The translations under genes and the position numbers were made by a program. Below the pieces are notes generated by a model that did no database searches, was not told the origin of the DNA, and saw nothing but the letters and a program-made list of their open reading frames with translations. DNA of 64,000 nt from Mesostigma viride (lineage: Eukaryota; Streptophyta; Mesostigmatophyceae; Mesostigmatales; Mesostigmataceae), in NCBI GenBank assembly GCA_009746045.1, contig RPFO01000050.1, positions 3,157,216 to 3,221,215 on the forward strand, in the 5' to 3' direction. The number at the start of each line of letters is the position of its first letter. The stretch's first letter is position 1. Below, piece after piece: positions 52,201 to 64,000 of this stretch.

Positions 52201-53725
52201 GCCTCCTTTCTAACAAGGACGAGCCACTTTCTTTAGGAGACAGGTGCCAGCTCGTCAGTGTCTGGGGAAAATGATGCCGCTGCTTAGGAAGACCGCGTGA
52301 ATTTCCTCGAACACAACTGTCTATAAAGCAAAAGAAATTTCAGAGAAGCATGTAAATAAAAGCATTACACCTTCCCGACAGGTTGTGGGCCACGCGCTGC
52401 AGCAAGCCAGCCACGTCACAGACGAACTTGCTAAAAAACATCCAGGAATCTAGCGATGCAGCGCCAGGACCCGCAAGTTCATGGCTGCATCTGGCCGGAA
52501 AGAAGGCAAAAAGCTTACGCTCAACGAGCTAAGAAAGCAGGAAAGCGCTATCTTAGGACGTTTAATACAAGAACGTACCATAACGGGCATTTATTCGTGC
52601 CCAGGCGCACAAGAAAGGCCACCCTTTCATGGAGAGGTCGGGCGCGCATCGCGCAGGCCTAATGTTATCTTACCGCAAAATGACGGGAAAGGTAAGGATA
52701 GCAGCGGGAATTTTTACGGCTTTAGAAACATCATTAAACTAGCTTCCATTAGGACCATCAAAACTGGCAACAATCGACAATCACACCTGCAGGCATCCAT
52801 TATACTTTATTCATCCCGACAGAAATTCAGGCCGGACCCCCCCTGCCGATGGTAAAGAAAAAAAGCCCACGACATTATAGATCGCAACCATCCCACCATA
52901 AAGTAGAATCAGTAACTAATTTTCTCCAACAATCGAGCATTTTTTCTGCTTTCCGCGAGCCAGATTTGTCACGTTTCGTCTAAAAGCAGTCGCCATGGCC
53001 ACTTCCGCAAGGGGTGCGCGCACCGTGCACCCACTTTTCACGGTACGGAGGGTACCGCGGAATTTTTTTGGCGCGGAAAAAATTCGCCGCGCCGAGTCCC
53101 CTTAATTTCCCTATGTTGCATGCCATTCTCACCCGCCTCTAATATTCTCAATGAATGCATATATTGCTTCCACTCCGGGCGACCAACTTTACTGTAAATT
53201 GTCCTACGGTATAACCGGTTGTGATAAATTAATGGATGAATAGATTAATGTCGCGCTCATGGTCCTCCCTGCCTTACCAATGAAATATAAATGCTTCCGT
53301 AACGCTCAATAAATGTCACAACTAAACCTAACGCACAAGCAATGATATACGCATACGTAATTTACACGTACCTCCGTCTGAACATCGCACAGTGAACAAA
53401 GTGCAAGACGTGTTCGCTGTGTTACCCCAACGGTTACAAATGCTTACGGCCTCAGTCGCACATCTCCGTAGCGCAATGGGAAGGGCAAATGTCTCCAGAA
53501 TCTCCGATTGGCCGGGAACTAGCGTACGATTTTCACAGATTTTCACTCCAGTTGGTCGCCCGGACTGGAATATTTGCTCGCGTTCAGTGGGCCCTAAATG
53601 TGCACACGTTCCGTAGACGGTTGTAGTAGAGTAGGTGACGTGTCCGGCCGGAGACCGGCCACAAACGCCGGACAGGCACAATATTGGTTACTACCGGGGG
53701 CCCGGGGGCGAAGCCCCCGTTCTTG
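49203..53725 (+). mobile_element. Array unit 23, family B long form (4523 bp), closes the array
   Basis: Begins TTGCCCTTTATATTACAATT and ends with hairpin 53703-53719 (CGGGGGC-gaa-GCCCCCG), TT and CTTG, followed by host T. Spacing from stem to end (6 bases) equals that of family B. The interior is single-copy here except for four related blocks of about 85-100 bp near 50680-51125. A TATA-like TATATAAAG lies near 52033, with a 124-aa unrecognised plus-strand ORF at 52481-52855; neither is convincing as a gene. No transposase is seen. Confidence 0.65.
50680..51125. repeat. Four imperfect repeats of about 85-100 bp in unit 23
   Basis: Blocks near 50682, 50874, 50966 and 51051 share GGGTTGA(T/C)CT, GGGGC(A/G)TAC, ATGGG(T/C)GAA and a T(A/C)ATTGGTAA-like end. 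The first is separated from the others by about 100 bp. Confidence 0.75.
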
Positions 53726-54004
53726 TATTCGTAGTTCCGAATATCGAATAGTAGTACCCCTACCAGCGGGCGGCGCAGCCTCCAGCCTCCACTCACCAGC
53801 TGGCGCGGTCATGCCTCCGCCGACTCAGAGTTAGGCCAACGCCCAAAAGCTGAATGCACTACGCAGGGAAGGCAACTGTGCTCGTCTGAAGTATTAAACA
53901 CTAAGTGTATCTCAATATATAATTGATACAAAATAATTAATATAAGTCTCATATAAATGATACAAGTTGTCTACCTAATACGTTATAGTAGCTACTGTCG
54001 TCAT

Positions 54005-54591
54005 CACTACATTTCGCCGCCTAGGACACCTTTTTTAGCGGGGAATGTGGTTCGGTCAAGTAGGGGAAAACGGTGGCAGCTCTCCGAGCGTCAGATACTT
54101 GAAATTCTCGTTACGTTCGTATCGAGAGTAGATTTCTGACAATTTTCCTCATTCGGACAGAATCGCAGTGAATTTCAGCATCCGTCCAGTACCAAAGCAT
54201 GGACCTAGCAGGAATTCCGTCAGACATCTCGGAAGTAGCAATTTTTAGTATCGACCGGACTTGCGATAGTGTTCAGTACGAATTTGGCCTCCGTCAGGTC
54301 AGCAAGCGGCGTGGGAATAAACTGAACTGAACTAAACGGTGGACTGTACTAAGAAATTCGTACTCAATTTTCGTCATCCAAATCGGAGGGAAATATTCGA
54401 CCAAGGACTAGAGATTTCATCGAATTTTCAGAACTGGCCAATTGATGCCAAATGGCGCGATTCTAGATAACAAGTGTTGCTTTACTGGTATCCGACGGTG
54501 CCGAACTTCGAAATTGAATTTGTAACCCCCGCCGTATTGACGGAACCACATTCTCGCATAAATTGGGTTTCCGCGGTGGCGAAATGTAGTG
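54005..54591. mobile_element. CACTA-like non-autonomous element nested in the hAT right arm
   Basis: Both ends start with CACTACATTTCGCC in inverted orientation (14 bp perfect, then patchy similarity for about 60 bp including GAATGTGGTTC). Flanked by AT on both sides, a 2-bp duplication. CACTA ends are diagnostic of EnSpm/CACTA elements, but duplications there are usually 3 bp, so the class is tentative. Confidence 0.6.
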
Positions 54592-54751
54592 ATTATTCGA
54601 TCGGCGTTCGATTCGGGAAGGGCCCTTCAGCTCCGAACATATTCGGTATCGGTATCGGGAGGCTCCAAACATATTCGGCATAGGGTTCGGGGCACCCCCC
54701 TGGTCCGCGTATCCGATTCGGCAAGCCAAAACGCTATTCGGTACAACCCTA

Positions 54752-54759
54752 TTCATGAT
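54752..54759. repeat. Right 8-bp target duplication of the split hAT element
   Basis: TTCATGAT, identical to 5248-5255. Confidence 0.85.
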
Positions 54760-54948
54760 TGTGCTTTCTGCCCGAATTATTGCCCTTGTCAGTTGTCGCC
54801 CCTCGGGACAGCTGCTCACGGGCTCAGGCCATCACGTGCTGAGAGGTAGACAGTGGCCATGGCGACGGGCGCCACGTGGTGCGATTGTCAAAAGATGCTG
54901 AGCGGGGTCGTGCACCGAAACTCGCATCGTCTGCTCCGAAGGCAGGGA

Positions 54949-54982
54949 GAAGATTCCAGGCAAGTTCCGGAGAAAGTTTTCC
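54949..54982 (+). promoter_or_regulatory. Heat-shock-element-like cluster upstream of the HSP70 remnant
   Basis: Contains GAAGATTC (perfect nGAAnnTTCn) and then alternating TTC and GA/GAA units with the 5-bp spacing recognised by heat shock factors. It lies about 120-150 bp before the HSP70 ATG, the expected place for such sites. A TTTAAAA stretch near 54991 could act as a TATA-like element. Confidence 0.5.
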
Positions 54983-55101
54983 GTTCGCGACATTTAAAAT
55001 TGCCTGCACAGTCGTGCCGTTCCCGACATTTGACACCGAAATCAACCCTTCTTTTTCCTAACACCAGTCTTCAAGTTCTCGCGCATTATTTCTAAGTAGC
55101 C

Positions 55102-56354
<1,253 letters not shown>

Positions 56355-56465
56355 AGTGGCGCATTGTCCACACTTGGACGGGCCATTGGCGCATTGTCCA
56401 CACTTGGACGGGCCAGTGGCGCGTTGTCCACCCTTGGACGGGCGAGTGGCACGTTGTCCACAATG
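56355..56465. repeat. 30-bp tandem repeat, about 3.7 copies
   Basis: Copies begin at 56355, 56385, 56415 and 56445 with A(G/T)TGGC(G/A)C(A/G)TTGTCCAC, the first three then carrying TTGGACGGGC. TTGTCCAC and GGAC give partial dyad symmetry. Confidence 0.9.
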
Positions 56466-56734
56466 GTTGATTTCATCAAGGAAGTACTAACTGGGTGGCC
56501 CATCTAGAATACTGTGGACGCTAATAGACTTGTTGTCATCGTAATTCTGTCGACGATAACAGACCGTTGTGATATTAATTGTGTGGACCTCACTTGGGGT
56601 CCATATTTTAGACTGGCTGTGGACATACTTGTACATATTGACGTACGTCTTGGGGGGATCGACGTCCACTATATCTTAACCCATAGTCCGGGAACACTAT
56701 CCATTTGGGTAGTGTTTGGGTTCCCGCCAGAAAC

Positions 56735-56759
56735 GGCGCGGCGCCGGTAGCGCCGCGCC
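56735..56759. repeat. 10-bp GC hairpin
   Basis: GGCGCGGCGC and its exact reverse complement are separated by five bases. Just upstream GGGAACACTA is partly complemented by TAGTGTTTGGGTTCCC. It is not followed by CTTG and is not an array-type terminus. Confidence 0.6.
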
Positions 56760-58149
56760 ACCCGTGACGGAGGGAAGTTGTCCGGTGGGTCCGGGAACAC
56801 TTAGGGACGAAGGTGGTGCATAGGTTTGGGGGGTATATTCGCCATAGCCTGGTTATTACAACGTGACTTGAGAATGTATCACGTGACTTTGGCGGGAAAT
56901 TTTCACTCGCGCGCGCGCGTATCGAGATATGGCTGCCAACGTGCCGTTATCACGGAAATTTTTGCGTCTCGCGGCCTGAGACGGTTCAGAATGTCGCTCA
57001 GAATGACGATGCGTGTTTTTCGTAGGTCAGGCATGGCCAGATTGGTAGGACTGGGAAAATACAGGTAGGAAAATACTGCCTTCTTGGTCGTCAGTGCCAT
57101 ATGAGTTATAGCTTACCATATTTCGATTTTCTCTGTATGGCCGAGCAGTCTGCGCCAGCCCGAGCATCCAGGTTTGGTACGGGACATCTGCTGCAAGGTT
57201 TGCTGGGATTGCGGACGCGTTTGTAGGTCATCTTTGCACGGAATATCAACGTAGTAACCATAGCGGATGCATGCATGATGCGGCTATGGCGGCCTATGCC
57301 TGTAGCGCACTAGTATGTGTGAGATATGAGGGTGCCGGCCAGCAGAATCCGGGCGGGACGTGAATGAGCCAGGTACGGCAACGTGTTTGCATGTTGTTTG
57401 CTGCGGAATACGCCTGCCATGCATTATAGTTGACGAGGTTATTGGTGCAGCACTTAGCAAGCTTCCATGCCTGCTGTAAAGAGTGGTATCAGCCCTGTGA
57501 GTGCTCAGTTTATGGCATTTCCTTAGAGTATACCACCCCGTTAGTTCAGGTAGGCAACCCGTTTGCATTCCAGCACTTTTGCCAGTCTTTTGTAGCTTGT
57601 TATAATGCATTGCTGTGTTGCATGTCATAGATGGCTGTCTACGCGCGCGTAACCCACACACGTATATGAGCGTGGTGCCATGTGCAAAACTCAATTCTGA
57701 GTGGCCCCCCCTGGTATGGGGATGCCTGAACTACCTAATAAAATTATCCAACCTTGACATTGGTGTTTACAACCCTCCCCTGAAAAAAAGGGGGGGGTTC
57801 CATGGTGTGATGCATGAAAATGTTCGTCTTTTGTCCAACTTTGACTGAGAATATCATGCAACCCACTTACGGGACTCAAGATATTATTGCATATTCTGAA
57901 AGCCCTTGAAGTGTACATATTCCTGGCATCTTGGTTGAGGGTATTTGGAGTAGCGGTCTGGGAGTTATGATTTTTTTCATTTTAGGGGGTATGAAAGTGC
58001 CAAAAATGGCTCTACGGACTATGGGTTAAATTGGGGAATTCAGTGCCCCGTGGTCCTCCAACGGGGACACGAGACTAATTAATTCATTAATAGACACGTA
58101 AATGCGTCACGTGAGCACATGGTCCTCAGTGGGAGGGGAATGATGGGAT
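56760..58149. other. Intergenic DNA without recognisable genes
   Basis: Only short non-conserved reading frames. A G/C-rich inverted stretch (CCTCCCCTGAAA ... GGGGGGG) lies near 57775. Probably old transposon debris; no family recognised. Confidence 0.4.
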
Positions 58150-58580
58150 GGAATGGATAAAAACTAAATTAAACTAAATAATAACATGACTCCGTTGGGA
58201 GATCATCTAGCGCGTATTCCCTTCGGCTAGGATGGATGGAGGTGAGCGAAGCCGCGAAACCTAGCTAAGCTAAGTCTAAGCTAATCTGAAAAATCCTAAT
58301 TGACTACTCTAGAGTGTCAAAATCCTAACTACTCAGCAAAGTGCCCCTTCCTCCTGGGGGGGGGGGGCTTGCCCACAGGGGCTGGCGTGCATGTGAGCCT
58401 GGACAATGGTCGTCCACCTCTGCTTGTTCTGCATAGCAGTCCAAGCAAGAGAGAGGGAGGAAATGCGGTGTTACCAATCTTTCTAGGAATGTCCTTGGGG
58501 CCAGGTCAGAAAAGGATATGCCGCCCCGGCTGGCCAAGCCGCTGGGGGCCGGCCAGACCGAGGTCGGTGTCTACCTGACT
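58150..58580 (-). pseudogene. Non-LTR retrotransposon 3' remnant, copy 1
   Basis: Shares with the copies at 62.76 and 63.32 kb the order: A/T-rich tail (AAATTAAACTAAATAATAAC), GGGAGATCAT, GATGGATGGAGG, AATCCTAACTAC, then a stretch ending at GGCCAGGTC whose minus strand corresponds to the C-terminal tail of a reverse transcriptase. The A/T tail is the 3' end, so the element reads on the minus strand. Confidence 0.55.
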
Positions 58581-59589
58581 GGTGCGAGCAAGATTAATTA
58601 ATTAATTAGTAGCATAACAAAAGAAGGGGGAACCCAGCAATTAATTAATTAATTAAACTCGTGCTCCCGTTGGGGAGTCACGGAGCACACGAGTGTGTGT
58701 ACACGCACACCTGTGTGTACGCGCACAACAGGAAGAAAGGGCAGAGACCCCCTTTCTCCCCTTCATGCTAGAGGCATGCCACAGCTGCAATCGGACGTAC
58801 TCGATAAACGATCCGGCAAATGCTGTAGTAGGTGCAATAAGGCCCATGTGAGCTTATCATAACAAGGAGCGCGGGCAAATGCTCTGCATGATCATAGCCA
58901 GGACGTAGCATGGCTGTACAAAGGCTAAGCTAACCTTGGCTATGGCTGGTTGTGTACCGTGCGTTAGCGGGGCACGTGACTAGGTATGGTGGCTCGGCTA
59001 GGCATACATTCTAGGCATGGTTGCCATCGCGGCTGTGACTACCAATGGTTCAAGCTAGGGCTATTCTAGCCCGCAGGGGGCTACCACATCTTGTGCATGG
59101 TTGATCGAGCAAGATGTCCTGCAAATGCTATCGATCCTACGCTGCAGGTAATCTCGTCCGAAATAAATGCGAGGCATATACCCTGATAGTAGTACAAAGA
59201 CTCTAACGACCGATGGAATGGATGATGCTAGCTATCTAGGTCCTAGTTACAGGGTTGTTGGCACTGGTCAATCACCATGGCCCGAATCCGGCGCTATGAA
59301 TGCCATACGCCGGGTCACACGCGGAGCCCCCACGGACTTGCCAGGGGTGGTCAGTCCTTCATCACTACTTGCCATCTATCCTTGCCAACCATCTGCCTCC
59401 ATATTACATCCAAACCAGGAGGCTGCCCGGGTGTGAGCCCGCCCTCGTCTAGGGTTACTAGCACATGTCCATGCCTAGTCTATCACGGAAAGTCCACGGG
59501 TGGCGGCCCTGCTGCGCGCAGCCTGGGGCAACCCAGGTGAGGACATAATAACTGCGAGGCCTTCTCTCACGTATCATCCGGCACCGTGT
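58581..59589. other. Intergenic DNA without recognisable genes
   Basis: Holds TTAATTAA-type repeats near 58600-58655 and short GTGTGT/ACACAC inverted tracts near 58690-58728. No conserved coding or RNA signal was seen. The 3' part may be the decayed start of the Penelope-like element that follows. Confidence 0.4.
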
Positions 59590-60880
59590 CAATGGGAATG
59601 CAGATGCACTGCGTACGCGTCGTTTACTGATCTCACCTTTCATTCATGCTGCGCTGGATGAGCTGTGTTTGCCCCACATTCTGCATTTGCCGCAAGTGCA
59701 GGCTGCGATGCCGCTCGTGGTGCGCAACACTTTCGGCACTCCCATTGCCGCCTGGCATTACTCTTCCACCTTGGGACAAATGGTTTTCAGCAACGGGAAG
59801 GTCAGCCGCGATACAACGCCCACCGAGCTGGGCACCATCTTGGCAGGGCAGGCTGCCCCTGCCGCCAACAACGGTATTTCAAGTACCTTGATCCGGCCCA
59901 CCTCACAGCACGTCATGACCGCTGACCTCAGCATCCTGCCGGCTGCCGAGGCACACGCTTGTAGACCATTTTGCCAAAGGCACCAAGTTTCGCCCGTAGG
60001 TCCAGCGCACGTACGTGTGCCAAAGAGGTGAATGCACTGCTCTCAACATCACTGCGCAAATTCTGCAATGCCATTTGCACGGACCTACAGCTTGCTCCCC
60101 TTGCCATGGACCCGTGCTTTAGCGCCGTCATTCACGAATGCAATGCACGTCTCACCCGGCTTGATTACCGTCTCCGGCAGGTCCACCGCACCACATGCAC
60201 TTCTTGACCACTTCAAGCAGGACTTTATCATCACGTGTGTTGACGAAAGTGCCAACAACTTTGCTTTTATCTGCAAGAAGCACTACCTTGCTACTTTGCA
60301 ACACGAGTTGGCGTCCAGCCCTACCTATGTTCAGTGTACAGTCCACCGCCAGTATCACGGCTGCTCATCGGGCTTTTCTTTCTGCACAGCCAAAACATTG
60401 TTGCTCGGGCAACAGCGACGCGCCTGGCGCCACCACCACTACGTTCCCATATCTGTTCCTCACTCTTAATTAAGCTGCACAAAACTCCTGTTGCTTTGCG
60501 CACCATTGCTGCGTCGCTTTCCGCCCCACTCAATCGGATGCCTCTATCCAAACTCATCTGCCATGCTTTGAATGCTCTTCTCCCCGAAGCCAATGCAAGG
60601 GTGGACGGGCGCTGTCGAATGCCGGGTATGCATGGGTGAATGCGCTGGTATAGTTGGATGCTCATAGACTCAGCCCAAGTACGCATACGCCTTGCCGCGC
60701 CCTAAGTTAGCCGTTCTAAGACAGCAGCAGAGAAGCGTATACCTATTATGCCCATAGCCACCTATGATTTCACCACTCTGTATACCACACTAGATTTGCA
60801 CGATTTGAAAGCTCGTTTAGATAGCCTCCTTACTCGTCTGTATGCACGTAGGCCTCACGGGCGCAATTAACCATGCACCT

Positions 60881-61373
60881 GGCCGGGCCCACTTCAAATG
60901 TTCCGCCGTCCAAGCCAAGTGTGTGACACTTTTGGTCGTTTTTTGCAAAAAAAAAATAAAATTTCGCACGAGTTCGCGTGATTTTCGCGTGATTTTCGCA
61001 AAATTTTCACACATTTTCGCACGATTTCGCACGATTTCGCACAATTTTGCATGATTTCGCACAATTTCGCATGGATTTCAACCAAGGGTCGTTTTGGGGA
61101 GTGACGTTTGACAAAATTTCGCATGAATTCACACACGTTGTGCACATCAAAATTTTTTACCGTCGACATTTTTCACATGAAATTTCGCACAATTTCAGCA
61201 AATTTCGCACAAATTCGCACGATTTCAGCAAATTTCACACGATTTCAGCAAATTTCGCACAATTTCGCACGATTTCGCACGACGAATCACTCTGCAGAGT
61301 GACGATCGTCGAAAAAGTCAAAAAAACGACCAAAAGTGTCACACTTTTCGGAACATTTGAAGTGGGCCCGGCC
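60881..61373. mobile_element. MITE (493 bp) inserted in the Penelope-like element
   Basis: 25-bp perfect terminal inverted repeats begin GGCCGGGCCCACTTC. A second inverted stretch inside them contains GTGACACTTTTGGTCG. Flanked by ACCT on both sides (60877-60880, 61374-61377), a possible 4-bp duplication. The interior is built of repeated (A)TTTCGCAC(G/A) motifs. Superfamily not determined. Confidence 0.75.
60955..61283. repeat. TTTCGCAC motif array inside the MITE
   Basis: More than twenty irregularly spaced copies of TTTCGCAC or TTTCAGCAAATT-type variants at roughly 10-18-bp intervals, all in the same orientation. Confidence 0.85.
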
Positions 61374-62353
61374 ACCTGCACGTGTGTCTCAGACCAAGCC
61401 CACGGCAACGTGGCTCTCAGGGATTGCTGCAGGTGCTACTATCGTGCGGGATGCTTATAATTATACTATCACGAAGGCTGACCTTGTTCATGGGATCTCT
61501 TACTTATCTTGTTGATAACACCTTCATTTGTTTTGCGGGCAATGTATACCACCAAGCTATTGGCATCCCTATGGGCACTAACTGTGCCGGGCTCTAGTCT
61601 ATACACAATTATGAGCTTGCTTTCATGAATGGAGAATCTCATTGCCTCAAACGATGATGTTCTCATCAGGCGTTTTATCCACACATGTCGATACATTGAT
61701 GATGCCATTGCTTTCGACAACCCTGATTTCGCAACCCATTTGTATATCACAGCTGGTCTGCCTGGCATCTACCCGCAAGCGTCCCTCACAATGATTAAAG
61801 CTCACGTCGGAGGATACTAGTTGCGATTACCTCGATCTTGACATTACCCATAACAAGAAGGGCTGGCGTACGGCTGTCTATGATAAGCGCAATCCTAAAT
61901 ATCAGCAAATTCCTTTTATTCGCTACCCCGATATTCACAGTCTCCTTTCCCACACAGCAAAAATCAAAATATGGTGATGTTCTTAGTCAGTTGCATCGTT
62001 TTTCCCGTCTTTGTTCTTATCGTGTCGATTTGATCACGGCTCTTGTTGAACTCTTGCATCGTTTCAACGACTATGACCGAGACATTATGCTCCGTCAAGT
62101 CCGGTGTTTTTTGCAACGTCACCCACATCTGTTTGGTGCTGCCCCTTGGCTCAAGCTCTACAAACAAACAGGTCGTGGACCGGCTGGATCGCGTAGTATC
62201 TCCGCACATCTGAACCCTGTGATGCCAGATCTCCTTTGCGGCCGTTCTGAGCTTGGCACTGGATATTTCGTTGTCCACATCGTCGCGTCGCTGCAGCAAC
62301 ACGATGTTTTCTGTCTCATACGCGGGCTTTTTTGGTTCCCTCCGCACATTTGA

Positions 62354-62763
62354 AAGTGCTGTCCTCGGGATTTTGGCCTTTGCACCGTGTGCAGTTCTTG
62401 GACGTTTGGAATCATGGCATGGCTAACGTAATGACTGACGTACTACTAGCTCTAGACATTTTCAGTGGTTTTCCATTTGCGGGTATTTCCTCGTAAATCA
62501 TTATAGTGGGAGAGCGATCGCAGCAATGGTGCTCACCACTAGACACTCCCGGCAAGTTTGGCTCGAAACACATGCCCTGATCATGCAAGCAAGCTGTTTC
62601 CGGCCCCACCGTCTAGGTCATCTATAGTACGTCACTCTACACCTATAAGCCAGCCATAATTTCAATGCACAAGGCTACACATTTCCATCACCATTCATAT
62701 TCACCATCCTGAACGACTCGAACACGCGGACAAGATAACGGCAGGCTTGTCAGAGCTACCATT
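62354..62763. other. No recognisable feature
   Basis: Downstream of the Penelope-like element. No endonuclease domain, no repeat and no conserved frame was seen. Confidence 0.4.
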
Positions 62764-63190
62764 AAATTAAATTTTAAAAATTAAATTATAACATGCCTTC
62801 GTTTGGAGATCATGTAGCACATATATTCCTTGATGGATGGAGTGGAGGAAGCCGCGTAATCGAACGAACCTAACTCTAAGATATCTAGTCTAGAAAATCC
62901 TAACTACACTCCTCATCAAAACGCCGCCTCCGCTTGGTGGGAGGTGGCTTGCCCACAGGGGCTGGCGTGTGAGCCTTGACAATCTTCTGCCACCGCGTCA
63001 TGTTCTGCATGGCAGTCCAAAGAACCTTGGGAGAGAGAGTGGATGCGGTGTTCAAACTGGGCTGGGACCACTAGGTCGGCCAGCAACATCTGGGTGTAGG
63101 TCGTGGCATGTTTCCCTACCCTTTTGGGGGTGTCCTTGGGGCCAGGCCAGGTCAAAATATGCCGCCCTGGCTGGCCAAGCTACCATTTAG
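62764..63190 (-). pseudogene. Non-LTR retrotransposon 3' remnant, copy 2
   Basis: The minus strand encodes KRVGKHATTYTQMLLADL and, in another frame, AMQNMTRWQKIVKAHTPAP, resembling the C-terminal tail that follows the reverse transcriptase of non-LTR elements. It is followed on the minus strand by a 3' region ending in CATGTTATAATTTAATTTTT. The internal frame change shows it is dead. Confidence 0.65.
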
Positions 63191-63317
63191 TCAAGCGACC
63201 ATATGGTCAGTGCATGGTCCGGATTCTCCCGATTTCTGGTCTGCGCTGGTTCAATGTCTCCTTGTCCCTTGATAATAACGTCCAGGCTGGGCGGGCTTGG
63301 TGCCAGCTAGTAGACCT

Positions 63318-63985
63318 ATCTGATTAAAAAAATAAAATTAAATTATAACATGCCTCCGTGGGGAGATCATGTAGCACATATTCCATGATGGATGGGGTGG
63401 AGGAAGCCGCGTGATCGAACTACGATCCTAACTCTAAGCTATCTAGTCTAGAAAATCCGCACTACACTACTCATCAAAACGCCTCCTCCGCTTGGGGGGA
63501 GGGGGCCTATCTGATGTGTCTATATATTATACCTGATCTGTGCGGCCGGCCAGCTAGGTGCCCGGCTAGGCCCAGGCGCTTGTGCAGGCCTAAGAATGTG
63601 GGAAACATCTATATAGGGCATTACGGCAAATCAGCGTACAATTATCACTCATTACTAATGTTCAAACCAAAGGGGACACCAAGTGATGCCTTGCGCAGCA
63701 TCTCAAGGTGCATGACGTTGCCGTCGAGTCGTTGCTCCGGCCAGCTCGATCCTGCATCATGAGCGTCCAGGTCTCGGCGCCGAAGGTCAGGATCATCAGA
63801 ATGACGAGCTTCAAGACGTTGCTCCACCAGCGGCGGTGGTCATGGAGTTGCGCCCACGCCATGCTTATAATCTGTGTCGTCCGGTCGTCCTTGCAGTCGG
63901 GAAGCCAACAGCCGAGCAACTTAATTAATGAAGCGGCCTGAAGTAGGGTAGTTGACATCCGGGTGTCGTCTACTTAGAGGCGGAG
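63318..63985 (-). pseudogene. Non-LTR retrotransposon 3' remnant, copy 3, with RT thumb region
   Basis: The minus strand at 63958-63662 reads ISMAWAQLHDHRRWWSN and ILTFGAETWTL, followed after a frameshift by LDGNVMHLEMLRK. GAETWTL then an Arg/Leu-rich segment ending in MLR is the usual C-terminal part of non-LTR reverse transcriptases. The 3' region (63318-63510) parallels copies 1 and 2, but the 63511-63640 stretch has no counterpart in copy 2. It continues to the window edge. Confidence 0.65.
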
Positions 63986-64000
63986 TAGGGGCGGGGGCCC

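Larger units (their letters stand above)
59590..62353 (+). pseudogene. Degenerate Penelope-like retroelement (reverse transcriptase), split by a MITE
   Basis: Read in order with frameshifts: HVMTADLSILPA and AKGTKFRP (upstream RT region, about 59.9 kb), DHFKQDFIITCVDESANN with FICKKHYLATL (about 60.22 kb), YDFTTLYTTLDL (RT motif A, 60762 onward), then the inserted MITE at 60881-61373, then TITKADLVHGISYLVDNTF, GNVYHQAIGIPMGTNCA (about 61.55 kb), RYIDDAIAF with the YxDD catalytic motif (61692-61703), and YLDLDITHN with AVYDKRNPKYQQIPFIRYP (about 61.83-61.93 kb). IGIPMGTNCA, YIDD and YLDLDI-YDKR in this order are characteristic of Penelope-like elements, which prime at nicks or telomeric ends. 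No GIY-YIG endonuclease could be recognised on either side. Stops and at least six frameshifts make it inactive. Confidence 0.8.

Noticed and set aside
52481-52855. 124-aa ORF in unit 23 as a gene
   Set aside because: No recognisable domain, no second copy to test conservation, and no clear splice or promoter context.

Overview
This is eukaryotic nuclear DNA, almost entirely repetitive. The evidence is spliced exons with GT-AG borders (a mitochondrial carrier on the minus strand at the left edge, a decayed HSP70 at 55.1 kb) and nested eukaryotic transposons. The mixture of a Y1 HUH transposase, Helitron-like elements, hAT, CACTA, Penelope-like and non-LTR elements would suit an alga, another protist or a non-seed plant. 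The species cannot be named from the sequence.

Left part (1-5255). The first three coding exons of a 2-oxoglutarate/malate-type mitochondrial carrier lie at 1015-439 (minus) and the gene runs off the window. Next comes a two-ORF element on the minus strand: a 179-aa coiled-coil protein whose stop overlaps (ATGA) the start of a 506-aa protein with a C2H2 zinc finger and a single-tyrosine HUH (Rep) endonuclease core without a helicase, which fits the replitron type of transposon. It is flanked by iteron-like tandem repeats, a hairpin and short direct repeats. An 868-bp non-autonomous hAT element with a perfect 8-bp target duplication follows (4288-5155).

Centre (5256-54751). A second hAT-like element has its two ends, with perfect 8-bp target duplications, 49.5 kb apart because a 48,283-bp array sits inside it (5443-53725). 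The array is 23 head-to-tail Helitron-like units of three families (A: about 731 bp, with 3.5-4.7 kb long forms; B: about 727 bp, with one 4.5 kb form; C: 3.2-4.1 kb). With two documented exceptions, every unit ends in a GC hairpin followed 2-9 bases later by CTTG and is followed by T. The outer junctions are A|TC at the left and CTTG|T at the right, as expected for one rolling-circle insertion between A and T. No unit encodes a recognisable RepHel, so all look non-autonomous. Long ORFs in this region come from (CCAG)n and GCATGC-type satellites and are not genes.

Right part (54752-64000). A decayed HSP70 5' half keeps a heat-shock-element-like upstream region. After it come a degenerate Penelope-like retroelement split by a 493-bp MITE, and three 3'-end remnants of a non-LTR retrotransposon on the minus strand. 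Only the carrier fragment and the two-ORF HUH element look like intact coding genes.
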